From Acidobacteriota bacterium (GTDB lineage Bacteria > Acidobacteriota > Terriglobia > UBA7540): a stretch of DNA of 63,315 bases. Every line of letters starts with the position of its first letter. Positions within the stretch are counted from its first letter, which is position 1. The notes under the pieces were generated by a model. The model searched no databases. It was not told the origin of the DNA and saw only the letters and a program-made list of their open reading frames with translations. Below are positions 44,061-53,500 of the stretch, piece by piece. The stretch is from contig CADDZC010000013.1 of NCBI GenBank assembly GCA_902812365.1, positions 1 to 63,315 on the forward strand, in the 5' to 3' direction. The position numbers and the translations under genes are program-made.

Positions 44061-46175
44061 GTGCTCTTCCATCGCCTCCTGCAGGAATATCGAACCCACC
44101 GCGTGGCGCGCTTCACAGCCTGGCTTCTGGCTTACGGGCTGGCCTTGTGGCTGATGGACCGGTTGACGCACGCCACGCCCCCGCCGCTGTGGACGTTGTT
44201 TTGGGCCGCCGCGGTTCCGAGCGCCGCCTACTACTTTTATCGTAGTTTAGAATTCACCCGCCAACGGCTGCTCTGGCGGCTCCGCTGGCGGCTGATGGTC
44301 ACCTACCTGTTCATTGCCGTCATCCCCATCGGGCTGATTGCTCTGCTGATTTTATTCGGGGGCGTGATCCTGGGGGGGCAGTTCGCTTCTTTCCTGGTGA
44401 CCTCGAACCTCCGCAGCCGTGCCGCGGAACTGCAAGGCCTGTCGCGGGTAATCGCCCACGAAGGTGACTTTTTCGCCGCCACCAGCCGCGAAGCGCTGTT
44501 GGAACAGCTGCAACGCTCAGTCACCGACAACCTGTCGCCGCACCTGGCCAGCTATCCGGCGCTCGAGGTCACGCTGTGGCTGGCCGGAGCCGCGCGGGCG
44601 TTCCGCGTGGACGGGCAGGGCGGATCGAATCCCGTTCGCATCCCTCCCTGGCTGGGCGGGCGGGAAGGATTCGCCGGCGTCGTCGTCGATCGGGGACGCT
44701 TGGTGTTGCGGGGCTTTGACCGCAGCGGAACGCATCTGGGACCCCTGACGGTAATCCTGTCCGAGCCGTTCACGCCGGAACTATTGGACGAAATCGCCGC
44801 CGGCATCGGCCCCGTGGCCCTGATTGCACCCGAAAACAACCCCCTCCAGTCCGGCTCCCCGGACGAGACGTCGCGTCTGGGGTTGCGGGGCGCCGTGCGG
44901 CTGCGCTCCGCTTCCGTGGCGGTGCCTCCGCCGGCCAACCTGTTCGACGCCACGATCAGCAACCTGGCCTCGCTCGAGCCGGTGGAATGGGACGGCCCGA
45001 CCGAGCGGCGGGACACCGGGGCGGGCTTGTTTCTGGTGACATCGCGGATTTCCGCCTTGAACCGGGAAATCCTATCCACTTTAGGGCCGCTTTCGGGCTT
45101 TTACTGGACGGCTCTGGCGGTGGTGGGCGTCGTGTTTCTGCTCCTCGAAATCGTTTCCCTCATCATCGGAGTGAAGCTGACGCGCTCGATGACGACGACG
45201 GTGGACAAGCTCTACACGGCCACCGAACACGTCAAGCGCGGAGACTTTTCCTACCGCATCCGGCTTCCCGCCCGCGATCAGTTAAGCGCCCTCGGTGAGG
45301 CGTTTGACAGCATGACCGCTTCCGTCGAACGCCTGCTGCGCGAGTCCCTGGAGAAGACGCGCCTGGAAGGCGAGCTGGAAATCGCCCGCGAAGTTCAAAG
45401 CCAGCTTTTCCCGCAAGCGGTGCCGCTCGTCCCCGGCTTGCAGCTTTACGGGGCCTGCAGGCCGGCGCGGGTGGTCAGCGGGGACTATTACGACTTCCTG
45501 CGCCTGGACGAGGACCGGGTGGGCTTGGTGCTGGGCGATATCAGCGGTAAAGGCATATCCGCCGCGCTGCTGATGGCGACGTTGCAATCCGCTCTCCACG
45601 CCCAGTTTTACGACGGTGATTGCCCTCACGGCCCCTCGGAGAGCGGCCTGGCACGCACCGCCGAGGTCGTGGCCCGCCTCAACCGGCAGCTCTTCGCCAG
45701 CAGCCCGACCGAGAAGTACGTGACTCTGTTCTATGCCGTCTATGAGGCGGCGTCCCGGCGGTTGACTTACACCAATGCCGGACATCCACCGCCCATCCTG
45801 TTCCGAGGCGGCCGCCTGGAGCGCCTTGAAACCGGCGGCACGGTCGTCGGACTTTTTCCCTCCATCCGCTATGAACAAGCGGAAGTCCGGCTCGAGCCGG
45901 AAGACGTGCTCCTGGCCTTCACGGACGGCATCACAGAGCCGGAAAACAGTTACGGCGAAGAGTTCGGAGACGAGCGGTTGCTCGCCGCCGTCGAGAGCGT
46001 CGCGGGCGCTTCTGCCGAGATCATCGCCGAAGAAATCTATCGCCGCGTCAATGATTGGACGGGCGGGCCGGAATTGCAGGATGATATGACGCTGCTCGTG
46101 GCCCGGGTGGTGCGGAGGGACGACGGGCACCCCGCCCCGGTCGAAATCCCGGGGTCTCCCCGTGCAGCGGGTTAG
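44061..46175 (+). CDS. Membrane-bound SpoIIE/RsbU-type serine phosphatase with HAMP domain
   Basis: A 704-residue signal-transduction protein. N-terminal helices (about residues 13-55 and 75-105) flank a large extracytoplasmic sensing region up to the helix near residue 350 (FYWTALAVVGVVFLLLEIVS). A HAMP linker (LYTATEHVKRGDFSYRIRL) and a short coiled coil lead into the PP2C-SpoIIE domain: VVSGDYYDFLRL, GLVLGDISGKGISAALLMA, YTNAGHPPPILFRGG, LLAFTDGITEP and QDDMTLLVARV, with the metal Asp residues present. Such proteins usually dephosphorylate anti-sigma-factor antagonists, but no partner gene is near. The GTG start at 44061 lacks a ribosome binding site, and a longer frame to 43800 is possible. 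Confidence 0.9.
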   Translation: MLFHRLLQEYRTHRVARFTAWLLAYGLALWLMDRLTHATPPPLWTLFWAAAVPSAAYYFYRSLEFTRQRLLWRLRWRLMVTYLFIAVIPIGLIALLILFGGVILGGQFASFLVTSNLRSRAAELQGLSRVIAHEGDFFAATSREALLEQLQRSVTDNLSPHLASYPALEVTLWLAGAARAFRVDGQGGSNPVRIPPWLGGREGFAGVVVDRGRLVLRGFDRSGTHLGPLTVILSEPFTPELLDEIAAGIGPVALIAPENNPLQSGSPDETSRLGLRGAVRLRSASVAVPPPANLFDATISNLASLEPVEWDGPTERRDTGAGLFLVTSRISALNREILSTLGPLSGFYWTALAVVGVVFLLLEIVSLIIGVKLTRSMTTTVDKLYTATEHVKRGDFSYRIRLPARDQLSALGEAFDSMTASVERLLRESLEKTRLEGELEIAREVQSQLFPQAVPLVPGLQLYGACRPARVVSGDYYDFLRLDEDRVGLVLGDISGKGISAALLMATLQSALHAQFYDGDCPHGPSESGLARTAEVVARLNRQLFASSPTEKYVTLFYAVYEAASRRLTYTNAGHPPPILFRGGRLERLETGGTVVGLFPSIRYEQAEVRLEPEDVLLAFTDGITEPENSYGEEFGDERLLAAVESVAGASAEIIAEEIYRRVNDWTGGPELQDDMTLLVARVVRRDDGHPAPVEIPGSPRAAG

Positions 46176-46244
46176 AGTCGCCCGCGGCACCAGCGGCCGA
46201 CCGGCGGCGGTTCGGGCGTGTTACCACACGGTGGGGAGGCGGTC

Positions 46245-46988
46245 TTGTCGCTTCGAAATCGCGTCGCCTTAGTGACCGGTGCCTCGCGGGGCATCGGCAA
46301 GGAAATTGCCCTGGCTTTGGCGCGCGCCGGCGCGCGCGTGGCGGTCGCCTATCGCACGGACCGGATGGGAGCGCAAAAGGTAGTGAGCGCCATTCAGGCG
46401 TGCGGCGCGGCCGGCGCGGCCATGCCGACCGACGTCACCGACGAGGCGCAGGTCCGGGATTTGATCGCGAGCGTCGTCCGCGAGTTCGGGCGCCTGGACA
46501 TTCTCGTCAACAACGTGGGGGAGTTCGAATGGAAGTCGGTTTATGACTCGACCTTCGAGGAATGGCACGCCCTGGTCGCCTCGAATCTCTTCAGCGTGTT
46601 CCATACTTCGAAACACGCCTTGCCGGCCATGCGGGGGCAGCGCTGGGGCCGGATCGTCAACCTCGGGTCGGTCGGGGCTGAGCGGGCCTTTGGACAAGCG
46701 AAAATCTCCGCCTATTCGGCCGCCAAGTCCGGCGTGGTGGCGTTCAGCCGCTCGCTCGCCCTCGAGGAAGCCCGCTACGGGATCACCGTCAATGTTGTGA
46801 ATCCGGCCGTTATGGACGACCGCGAGCTCACGCGGGAAGAGGCCTTGCGCCTGTCGGACGCGCGGTTCCCGGTGGGGCGCCCGGCAACTCCCGAGGACGT
46901 GGCCGACGCGGTGCTGTTCTTCGCCTCCGAGGAGGCGTCGTTCGTGACCGGTCAAGTGCTCAATGTGAGCGGCGGGTGGATGCTCTAG
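46245..46988 (+). CDS. SDR-family oxidoreductase (FabG-like)
   Basis: A 247-residue NAD(P)-dependent short-chain dehydrogenase. It has VALVTGASRGIGKEIALAL (cofactor loop), LDILVNNVGEF, IVNLGSVG (catalytic Ser), and YSAAKSGVVAF (Y-x3-K), with a C-terminal DAVLFFASEEASFVTGQVLN and VSGGWML. It could be a 3-oxoacyl-ACP reductase or a secondary-metabolite reductase. The TTG at 46245 with GGGGAGG upstream gives the family N-terminus; a GTG at 46218 is the alternative. Context with accBC and an enoyl reductase-like gene mildly favours fatty acid metabolism. Confidence 0.88.
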   Translation: MSLRNRVALVTGASRGIGKEIALALARAGARVAVAYRTDRMGAQKVVSAIQACGAAGAAMPTDVTDEAQVRDLIASVVREFGRLDILVNNVGEFEWKSVYDSTFEEWHALVASNLFSVFHTSKHALPAMRGQRWGRIVNLGSVGAERAFGQAKISAYSAAKSGVVAFSRSLALEEARYGITVNVVNPAVMDDRELTREEALRLSDARFPVGRPATPEDVADAVLFFASEEASFVTGQVLNVSGGWML

Positions 46989-47032
46989 GGAGGGCGGGCC
47001 GCTTTCCGCCGCCGGGCCGGCGCCGAGCAGGG

Positions 47033-47038
47033 TAAACT
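47033..47038 (+). promoter_or_regulatory. Possible -10 box upstream of nnr, leaderless geometry
   Basis: TAAACT ends 6 bases before the ATG at 47045, and no ribosome binding site is present. No clear -35 is seen, so support is weak on its own. Confidence 0.3.
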
Positions 47039-47044
47039 GATGTC

Positions 47045-48619
47045 ATGAAAATCCTCACCGCCCGCCAAATGCAGGCCATTGACCGGCTCACGACAGAGAA
47101 GTACGGCGTCCCGAGCCTGACCCTGATGGAAAATGCCGGGCGCGGCGTCGTCGAGTTCTTGACGGAACGATTCGGCCCCCTCGCCTCCCACCACATCGCC
47201 ATCCTGTGCGGGCGCGGCAATAACGGCGGAGACGGTTTGGTGGTGGCGCGCTGGCTGCGCCAGCAAGGCTGCCAGCCGCGCGTGATTCTGTTTGCCGATC
47301 CCAAAACCCTCCGGGGCGACGCCGCCGTCAACCTGGAGCGGCTGTCAGCGACCGGCGCGCCGGAGGTGGCGGACACCCCCGAGGCCTGGCGACAGCTGCG
47401 GCCGGCGCTGCGCGGAACCACGCTGGGGGTCGATGCGCTGCTCGGCACCGGACTCGCGCGGCCGCTCGAGGGATTTCTGCTGGAGGTGGTTCGCGACCTC
47501 AACCACGACCTGGCGGGCGCGAAGGTGGTGGCGGTCGATTTGCCCTCCGGCCTTTCGGCGGACACCGGGGAGGTGATCGGCGAGCACGTGCGCGTGGACG
47601 CCACCGTGACCTTCACGGCTCCTAAAATTCCCCACGTTTTTCCGCCCGCCTGCCATCGCGTGGGCGAGTGGGTGGTCAAGCCGATTGGCACGCCTCCGGA
47701 GCTCGTCGAACAAGATGCCTCCCTCTTTCTCAGTTTGACGACCCGGCAGGAGGTCTCCTGGACGGCGGCCCCGCGCCACCCCGAGGCTCACAAGGGAGCG
47801 TTCGGCCACGTCCTGCTGCTGGCGGGCTCGGTCGGCAAGACGGGCGCGGCCGCTCTGGCCGCCCAAGCGGCCCTCCGCGCCGGCGCCGGTTTGGTGACCG
47901 TCGCCACCCCGAGGAGCGCCCTGCCCGTCATCGCCGCGCTCGGGATGGAATACATGACGGCTCCGCTGCCGGAGACGGAGGCGGGAACGGCCTCGGTGAG
48001 GGCGCTCGAGAGCGGCGAGCTGGAACGGCTGATCCCCGGCAAATCCGTGCTCGCTCTCGGACCCGGACTCGGAACCGTGGCCGAGACCGCTGAACTGGCG
48101 CGATCGGTGGTGAGCCGCTACAATATCCCGATGGTGATTGACGCCGACGCTTTGAACGCCTTGGCCGGCTGCGCCGATCCCCTCCGGGCCGACGGACGCG
48201 TTCGGGTGCTCACTCCCCATCCGGGGGAAATGGCCCGCTTAACCGGATTGAAGACGGCGGAGGTTCAGGCGCGGCGCGTGGAGATCGCCCGCGAGTTCGC
48301 CACCCGGCACGGGGTCTGCCTGGTTCTCAAGGGTTTTCGGACGCTGGTCGCCTCGCCGGACGGCGCGGTGCGCGTCAACCCCACCGGTAACCCGGGGATG
48401 GCGACGGGAGGAACCGGCGACGTGCTGACGGGCTTGGTGGCGGGCTTGCTCGCCCAACACCTTGACCGCCCGGTGGGCGAGGTGGTGGCCGCCGCCGTGT
48501 ATCTCCACGGCCTGGCCGGGGATTGGGCAGCCGAGGAACGCGGCGAGACCGCGATGATCGCCGGGGACTTGCTCGAGGCCATCCCCCGCGCCTTTCGCGC
48601 CTGCCGGCCCGCTCAGTGA
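47045..48619 (+). CDS. nnr: Bifunctional NAD(P)H-hydrate epimerase / ADP-dependent dehydratase
   Basis: Repairs damaged (hydrated) NADH and NADPH. The 524-residue protein fuses the YjeF N-terminal epimerase (residues 1-215; LCGRGNNGGDGLVVARWL, VAVDLPSGLSADTG) to the YjeF C-terminal ribokinase-like dehydratase (about 230-524; KGAFGHVLLLAGSVGKTGAA, LTPHPGEMARLTG, NPTGNPGMATGGTGDVLTGL). Both active-site regions look complete. It is followed by tsaE, a very common arrangement. Confidence 0.96.
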   Translation: MKILTARQMQAIDRLTTEKYGVPSLTLMENAGRGVVEFLTERFGPLASHHIAILCGRGNNGGDGLVVARWLRQQGCQPRVILFADPKTLRGDAAVNLERLSATGAPEVADTPEAWRQLRPALRGTTLGVDALLGTGLARPLEGFLLEVVRDLNHDLAGAKVVAVDLPSGLSADTGEVIGEHVRVDATVTFTAPKIPHVFPPACHRVGEWVVKPIGTPPELVEQDASLFLSLTTRQEVSWTAAPRHPEAHKGAFGHVLLLAGSVGKTGAAALAAQAALRAGAGLVTVATPRSALPVIAALGMEYMTAPLPETEAGTASVRALESGELERLIPGKSVLALGPGLGTVAETAELARSVVSRYNIPMVIDADALNALAGCADPLRADGRVRVLTPHPGEMARLTGLKTAEVQARRVEIAREFATRHGVCLVLKGFRTLVASPDGAVRVNPTGNPGMATGGTGDVLTGLVAGLLAQHLDRPVGEVVAAAVYLHGLAGDWAAEERGETAMIAGDLLEAIPRAFRACRPAQ

Positions 48620-48680
48620 CGGCGCGCCCAGAAAGACCGGAGGGGCCGGCGGGAAGCGCAGTCCCGAGATTGGGCACACG

Positions 48681-49121
48681 GTGACCGAGACGCTGATCGA
48701 GACCGAGACGGGCTCTGCGGAGGAAACGGTGGCGCTCGGCCGAACCTTGGCCGGACAGTTCCATCCGCCATGCCTGGTGCTGCTCGAAGGGGAGCTGGGC
48801 AGCGGCAAGACCACGCTGGCCAAAGGCATTGTGGCCGGCCTCGGAGCCGCCCGGGAAGAGGACGTGACCAGCCCTTCGTTCACCCTGGTCCACGAATACG
48901 CGGGCCGGGAAAAGGTGTACCACCTGGACCTCTATCGGATCGAAGGAGCGCGGGATATCGCCACGCTCGGCCTGGACGACCTGCTCGAGGATCAGGCCAC
49001 GGTCATCATCGAGTGGGCGGATCGACTCGGCCGCCGCCTGCCCGGGCCTCACGTCCGAATTCGCCTTGAGCACCGCGATGGCGACCGGCGACGCATTACC
49101 GTCGAGCGCGACAGGGGCTAA
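48681..49121 (+). CDS. tsaE: tRNA threonylcarbamoyladenosine biosynthesis ATPase TsaE
   Basis: P-loop ATPase that works with TsaB and TsaD to form t6A in ANN-decoding tRNAs. The 146-residue product has Walker A GELGSGKTTLAKG (about residues 37-48), VTSPSFTLVHEY and HLDLYRIEG. A GTG start at 48681 fits the family length. It lies 61 bases after nnr; tsaB and tsaD are not in the window. Confidence 0.95.
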   Translation: MTETLIETETGSAEETVALGRTLAGQFHPPCLVLLEGELGSGKTTLAKGIVAGLGAAREEDVTSPSFTLVHEYAGREKVYHLDLYRIEGARDIATLGLDDLLEDQATVIIEWADRLGRRLPGPHVRIRLEHRDGDRRRITVERDRG

Positions 49122-49208
49122 CCGCTCCGGGCCGGCACGATCCGCCTGATGCGGCCGTCGCCCGCCGGCGAGCACGACCAGTTCCTTTTTCTGGAGGAGA
49201 CACAACGA

Positions 49209-50018
49209 ATGACGGAAATGGGCGCGCCCACGCGCTGGGCGCTGATTGTGGGATCATCCAGCGGTTTTGGCGAGGCGGCCAGCGTGGAATTGGCGCGCGC
49301 CGGCCTGAACATCTTAGGGGTGCACTTTGACCGCCGTTCGGCCCTGCCCCGCGTGAACGAGATCGTGGAGAAGATTCAACAGCTGGGCCGCCACGCGCGC
49401 TTCTTTAATATCAATGCCGCCGACGCCGAGAAGCGCGCCAAGATGCTCGACGAAACCGAGGACTACTGGAGGAGCCTCGGCGGCCAGCATGTGGTGAAGG
49501 TCTTTCTGCACTCGATCGCTTTCGGGTCGCTGCAGCCGTACATTTCCGAAGACCCCGCGAACCAGGTCACCCAGGCGCAGATGGAAATGACGCTCGACGT
49601 GATGGGCAGCAACCTGGTCTATTGGGTGCAAGAGCTGATGCGGCGCAAGATGCTCGGGCGCGGCAGTCGCATCTTTGCCATGACGAGCGCGGGCGGGCAC
49701 AGCGTGATTCCGAATTACGGTCCGGTGTCGGCGGCCAAAGCGGTGCTGGAGTCTCACATCCGCCAGTTGGCGTTTGAATTGATGCCCTACGGCATCACGG
49801 CCAACGCCATCCAAGCCGGGGTCACCCTGACGCCCGGATCGAGCAAGATTCCCGGCATCGAGAAGCTCGCCGAGTTCGCCCGGCTGCGCAACCCCGGCGG
49901 ACGGCTCACGACTCCGCAGGATGTGGCGGAGGCCCTCGCCGCGCTCATGGACGACCGCACCCACTGGATGACCGGCAACGTGATCCGCGTCGACGGCGGA
50001 GAGGACATCGTGACGTAG
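49209..50018 (+). CDS. Enoyl-ACP-reductase-like SDR (FabI/FabL-type)
   Basis: A 269-residue SDR protein. The cofactor loop is GSSSGFGEAASVELA; HSIAFGSLQPYI resembles the HSIAFA motif of FabI; the catalytic pair is in YGPVSAAKAVLE (Tyr then six residues then Lys, the enoyl-reductase spacing rather than the Y-x3-K of ordinary SDRs). The ending MTGNVIRVDGGEDIV is standard. It is therefore a candidate enoyl-ACP reductase for fatty acid elongation, although FabL-like enzymes with other substrates exist. A GGAGGAG site precedes the ATG at 49209. Confidence 0.82.
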   Translation: MTEMGAPTRWALIVGSSSGFGEAASVELARAGLNILGVHFDRRSALPRVNEIVEKIQQLGRHARFFNINAADAEKRAKMLDETEDYWRSLGGQHVVKVFLHSIAFGSLQPYISEDPANQVTQAQMEMTLDVMGSNLVYWVQELMRRKMLGRGSRIFAMTSAGGHSVIPNYGPVSAAKAVLESHIRQLAFELMPYGITANAIQAGVTLTPGSSKIPGIEKLAEFARLRNPGGRLTTPQDVAEALAALMDDRTHWMTGNVIRVDGGEDIVT

Positions 50019-50101
50019 AGGCGAAACGCCGGCAACGCGGACTCACCCGCCCGCCCGGGTCTCCCGACGGTGGGCCGGCACCGTTCCCGAGGAGGAGCGA
50101 C

Positions 50102-51232
50102 ATGAGCGAGCCAACCGACACTCCGGGCGGAGCCGCCCAGCGCAAGCCCTGTATCGCCTGCCGGGAAATGATCGCCGCCGACGCCGTCCTTTGCCCTTTC
50201 TGCCGGAGCCCGCAGTCCTTGCCAGCGCGCCCGCGCCTCCGCCCGGTCGTCAAATGGGTGGGTGGGATCACGGCCGTGGTCTCGCTCGCTTTGGGGCTCA
50301 GCCAGGTGCAGCAGCTGGTCCGCAATTGGCATCAAAGGCGCGCGGAGGTTACACGGCTGATGGGAGCCGGCGACATTGAGATGGCGCGCCAGGACTATCC
50401 CGCCGCCTTCGACAGTTATGGCGGCGCTTTGAAGATCGACCCCGCCAACCGCTTGGCCCAGGAAAAAGACGAGCAGGCCGCCATGCTTTGGCTGGAAAAC
50501 GCCGCCGTTCAGGGTGAAGAGACCTTTACCGGGCTCGTGAACCGAATTTTGCCGGTGCTCGATAAGGGGCTCGAAACGGCCCGCGGGCCACGGGCCGCCG
50601 ACTTGCTCGCCCACGAGGGTTGGGCCAACTTTCTGAGATGGCGGGAGGCACGGGGCGATCCGGCGGTCGTCAGCGAACTGCTGCGCCGCGCCCTCCAGAT
50701 TGACCCCGCCAACGTCTACGCCCACGCCATGTCCGGTTTCTGGGCCTTGTGGCAGAACGGGAGCCTCGATGAGGCCCGCCAGGACTTCCAGGCCGCCCTG
50801 GCCACCCGGCGGGCGCGAGCTTACGTTCGCCGGCTCGAGCTGCACGCCCTTTTCAACCACGACAGCGACGAGGCGGCGCGAGAATTATTCCGAGTGGCCA
50901 ATGAGATGCGCCAGAGCAGCGAGAACATCGATCCGGGTGACCGGCACCGCTTGGCCGATCTTTTCTGGTCCGCGCACCATGAGCGATCGCGCCTGGCCGG
51001 CCTGCTGTCGGCGCTCGGCCCCGAGGACCGGCTGGCGACGTTTCTGTGGGTCGACGCGGAGGGGGATCTGGATACCACCACCCGCGATTTCGTGGTGGCC
51101 ACGATCCGGGAGCTCTCGGGCGACCGCCGCGGGGCGCTGCAGGCTTACCGGTCGCTGCGGCCGCAACTGGTACGTTCCGGCAGCTCTCTGCTCCCCCAGG
51201 TCGACGCCGCGATCGCGCGGCTGAACCGCTGA
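50102..51232 (+). CDS. Zinc-ribbon, membrane-anchored TPR-like protein
   Basis: A 376-residue protein of unknown function. The N-terminus has a zinc ribbon (CIAC at 17-20 and CPFC at 31-34, approximate), then one membrane helix (about 50-67, WVGGITAVVSLALGLSQ). A soluble part follows with at least three TPR-like helix pairs (AFDSYGGALKIDPANR, ELLRRALQIDPANVYAHAMS, EARQDFQAALATRRA). A strong GAGGAGGAG site precedes the ATG. I do not recognise the family; an envelope-associated scaffold is inference from the layout. Confidence 0.8.
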   Translation: MSEPTDTPGGAAQRKPCIACREMIAADAVLCPFCRSPQSLPARPRLRPVVKWVGGITAVVSLALGLSQVQQLVRNWHQRRAEVTRLMGAGDIEMARQDYPAAFDSYGGALKIDPANRLAQEKDEQAAMLWLENAAVQGEETFTGLVNRILPVLDKGLETARGPRAADLLAHEGWANFLRWREARGDPAVVSELLRRALQIDPANVYAHAMSGFWALWQNGSLDEARQDFQAALATRRARAYVRRLELHALFNHDSDEAARELFRVANEMRQSSENIDPGDRHRLADLFWSAHHERSRLAGLLSALGPEDRLATFLWVDAEGDLDTTTRDFVVATIRELSGDRRGALQAYRSLRPQLVRSGSSLLPQVDAAIARLNR

Positions 51233-51261
51233 GGGCGCGGACGATCCCCGCCCGCAGCCGC

Positions 51262-53364
51262 CTAACTCTCCTCTTCTTCCTTGGCCGGTCCGGCCGCCTT
51301 GGCGGCGGCCACAATCTTCTCCGCGATCGGCTGGGGCACGATGTCGTAATGGGAGTATTCCATCGTGTAGGTGCCGCGGCCCTGGGTCATCGAAGTGAGG
51401 TCGGAAGCATAGGTGAGCATTTCGGCCAGCGGCACCTGCGCCTTGATGATCGTGGAACCACTTTTCGGCTCCATGCCTTGCACCCGCCCCCGGCGACCGT
51501 TAAGATTCCCCATAATGTCGCCGGCATACTGCTCGGGTACGGTGATCTCAACGTTCATGATCGGCTCGAGCAGGCAGGGTTTCGCCTGTTCCATCGCCTT
51601 TTTGAAGGCCTTGGAGCCCGCCAGCTTGAAGGCAATTTCCGAGGAGTCCACTTCATGGTAGGAGCCGTCGAAGAGAATGACGCGGAAATCCACCACCGGG
51701 TAGCCGGCCAAAAATCCCTTCTCGGCCGCCTCCACAATGCCTTTCTCGACCGCGGGAATGAAGTTCTTGGGAATGGCCCCGCCGAAAATATCGTTGACGA
51801 ATTCGAACCCCGCGCCGCGCGGCAACGGCTCCATCCGAATCCAGCAGTCGCCGTACTGCCCGTGTCCTCCCGTCTGCTTCTTGTGCTTCCCCTGCGCCTC
51901 CGCCTTGGCGCGGATGGTTTCGCGGTACGGCACCTTCGGGGCCTTCAGCGCCACCTCGATATTGAACCGGCGCTTCAGCTTCGAGACCGCCACTTCCACG
52001 TGTTGCTGGCCGGAGCCGGAAATCAAGAACTCTTTCGTCTGCGGATCGCGCGAGAAGCGCAGCAGCCGGTCTTCCTCGAGCATCCGGTGGATAGCGGTCG
52101 AAAGCTTGTCTTCGTCGCCGCGCGATTTCGGCTCGATGGCGAACGAGATGGCCGGTTCGGGCAGCTTGACTTGCGGGTACACGATCGGCGCCGACTTGTC
52201 TCCCAAGGTGTCGCCGGTGAGCGCCTCCTTGAGCTTGGCGACGGCCCCGAGGTCGCCGGCGTGAAGCTCCGCCACCGGAGTTTGAGCCTTACCTTGGACC
52301 ACGCCGATGTGGGAAAATTTCTCCGTGCTGCCGCGCCTGAAATTGGTGAGGGTCATCTCGTTTTTCAAGATCCCCGACATGACCTTGAAATAGCTCACGC
52401 GGCCGGCAAAGGGATCGGCCACGGTCTTGAAGATGTACACCGAAACCGGCTCGCGGTCCGCCACCGCGCGCTTGACCGGCGAGCCGCCCTCGCGGTCGAA
52501 GCCTTCTACCCAGCCGCGATCGAGCGGAGACGGAAGGTAGTCGACGATGAAGTCCAGCAGGGTCTGGGAGCCGATGTTGGGCAGCCCGGCGCTGGCGATG
52601 ACCGGGAACAGGCGCCGGTCCGCGACCGCCTGGCGCAGTCCCGGCACCAGGTCTTCCATCGGGATCGTACCCTTGTCGAAGAACTCTTCCATCAGCTTGT
52701 CGTTGCCTTCAGCCACCATCTCCACCAGCGCTTCGTGGGCGCGGGTAGCGGCGTCGAGGGCTTCGGCCGGAATCTCGGAGTCCTGGGCCTTGCCGGAGCC
52801 ATTGGCCTCGTAAAGGAACGCCCGCATCCGCACGAGGTCGATGACGCCGCGAAAGCTCTTCTCCTCGCCCAGCGGCAACTGGGCCGGGATCACCTGCCGC
52901 CCGAAGGCGCCGCGCAAAGCCTGCACGGCGCGCTCAAAGCTGGCGCGGTCGCGGTCGATTTGGTTCACCACCAGGACGCGGGGCAATCCGTACTTCTCCG
53001 CGAACCCCCAGGTCTTCTCCGTCTGCACCTCGACCCCCGCCACGGCGTGCACCACCACCAGCGCGGCGTCGGCCGCCACCAACGCCCCCTCCGTCTCGTG
53101 CAGAAAAATGTTGTATCCCGGCGTGTCGAGGAAGTTGATCTTGGCTTTGTTCCATTCAGCGTAAGCCAGGGCCGCGCTGATCGAAACCTTGCGATGAATC
53201 TCCTCCTCGTCGTAGTCGGTGACCGAGGTGCCGTCGTCAACCTTGCCGAGGCGATTCACCATGCCAGCCGTATACAGCAGCGCCGAAACGAGCTGCGTCT
53301 TGCCTGTTCCGCCATGCCCGATCAGCGCCACATTGCGGATGTTCCGACCTTCGTAAATCCTCAC
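51262..53364 (-). CDS. Elongation factor G-like GTPase (EF-G paralogue)
   Basis: A 700-residue translational GTPase with the full EF-G domain set (G domain, domains II-V; GRVSYFKVMSG and the late PIMNVEITVPEQYAGDIMGN with NLNGRRGRVQGME). The P-loop is GHGGTGKT (16-23). Two canonical features differ: the G3 motif is DTPGY (80-84), with Tyr84 in place of the catalytic His of DTPGH, and the G4 motif is NQID (134-137) instead of NKxD. These changes mark the EF-G-2/paralogue branch rather than the main translocase, and the main fusA is expected elsewhere. A GGGAGG site precedes the ATG. Confidence 0.9.
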   Translation of the reverse strand: MRIYEGRNIRNVALIGHGGTGKTQLVSALLYTAGMVNRLGKVDDGTSVTDYDEEEIHRKVSISAALAYAEWNKAKINFLDTPGYNIFLHETEGALVAADAALVVVHAVAGVEVQTEKTWGFAEKYGLPRVLVVNQIDRDRASFERAVQALRGAFGRQVIPAQLPLGEEKSFRGVIDLVRMRAFLYEANGSGKAQDSEIPAEALDAATRAHEALVEMVAEGNDKLMEEFFDKGTIPMEDLVPGLRQAVADRRLFPVIASAGLPNIGSQTLLDFIVDYLPSPLDRGWVEGFDREGGSPVKRAVADREPVSVYIFKTVADPFAGRVSYFKVMSGILKNEMTLTNFRRGSTEKFSHIGVVQGKAQTPVAELHAGDLGAVAKLKEALTGDTLGDKSAPIVYPQVKLPEPAISFAIEPKSRGDEDKLSTAIHRMLEEDRLLRFSRDPQTKEFLISGSGQQHVEVAVSKLKRRFNIEVALKAPKVPYRETIRAKAEAQGKHKKQTGGHGQYGDCWIRMEPLPRGAGFEFVNDIFGGAIPKNFIPAVEKGIVEAAEKGFLAGYPVVDFRVILFDGSYHEVDSSEIAFKLAGSKAFKKAMEQAKPCLLEPIMNVEITVPEQYAGDIMGNLNGRRGRVQGMEPKSGSTIIKAQVPLAEMLTYASDLTSMTQGRGTYTMEYSHYDIVPQPIAEKIVAAAKAAGPAKEEEES

Positions 53365-53500
53365 CGAAAGCGCCTCCCGCGCCAGCGCTGGGCCCAGCCG
53401 ATCCGGCCGGGCGCAAAGCAGCCCCGCATCCTAACACACTCGCCGAGCAATGTCAGCGGTTAGACGTTGCGCCGCGCCGCTCCGACGGGATGGCCGCCGC

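Noticed and set aside
51046-53463. 805-codon plus-strand frame opposite the EF-G-like gene
   Set aside because: Antisense shadow; it also overlaps the end of the preceding gene and lacks a ribosome binding site.
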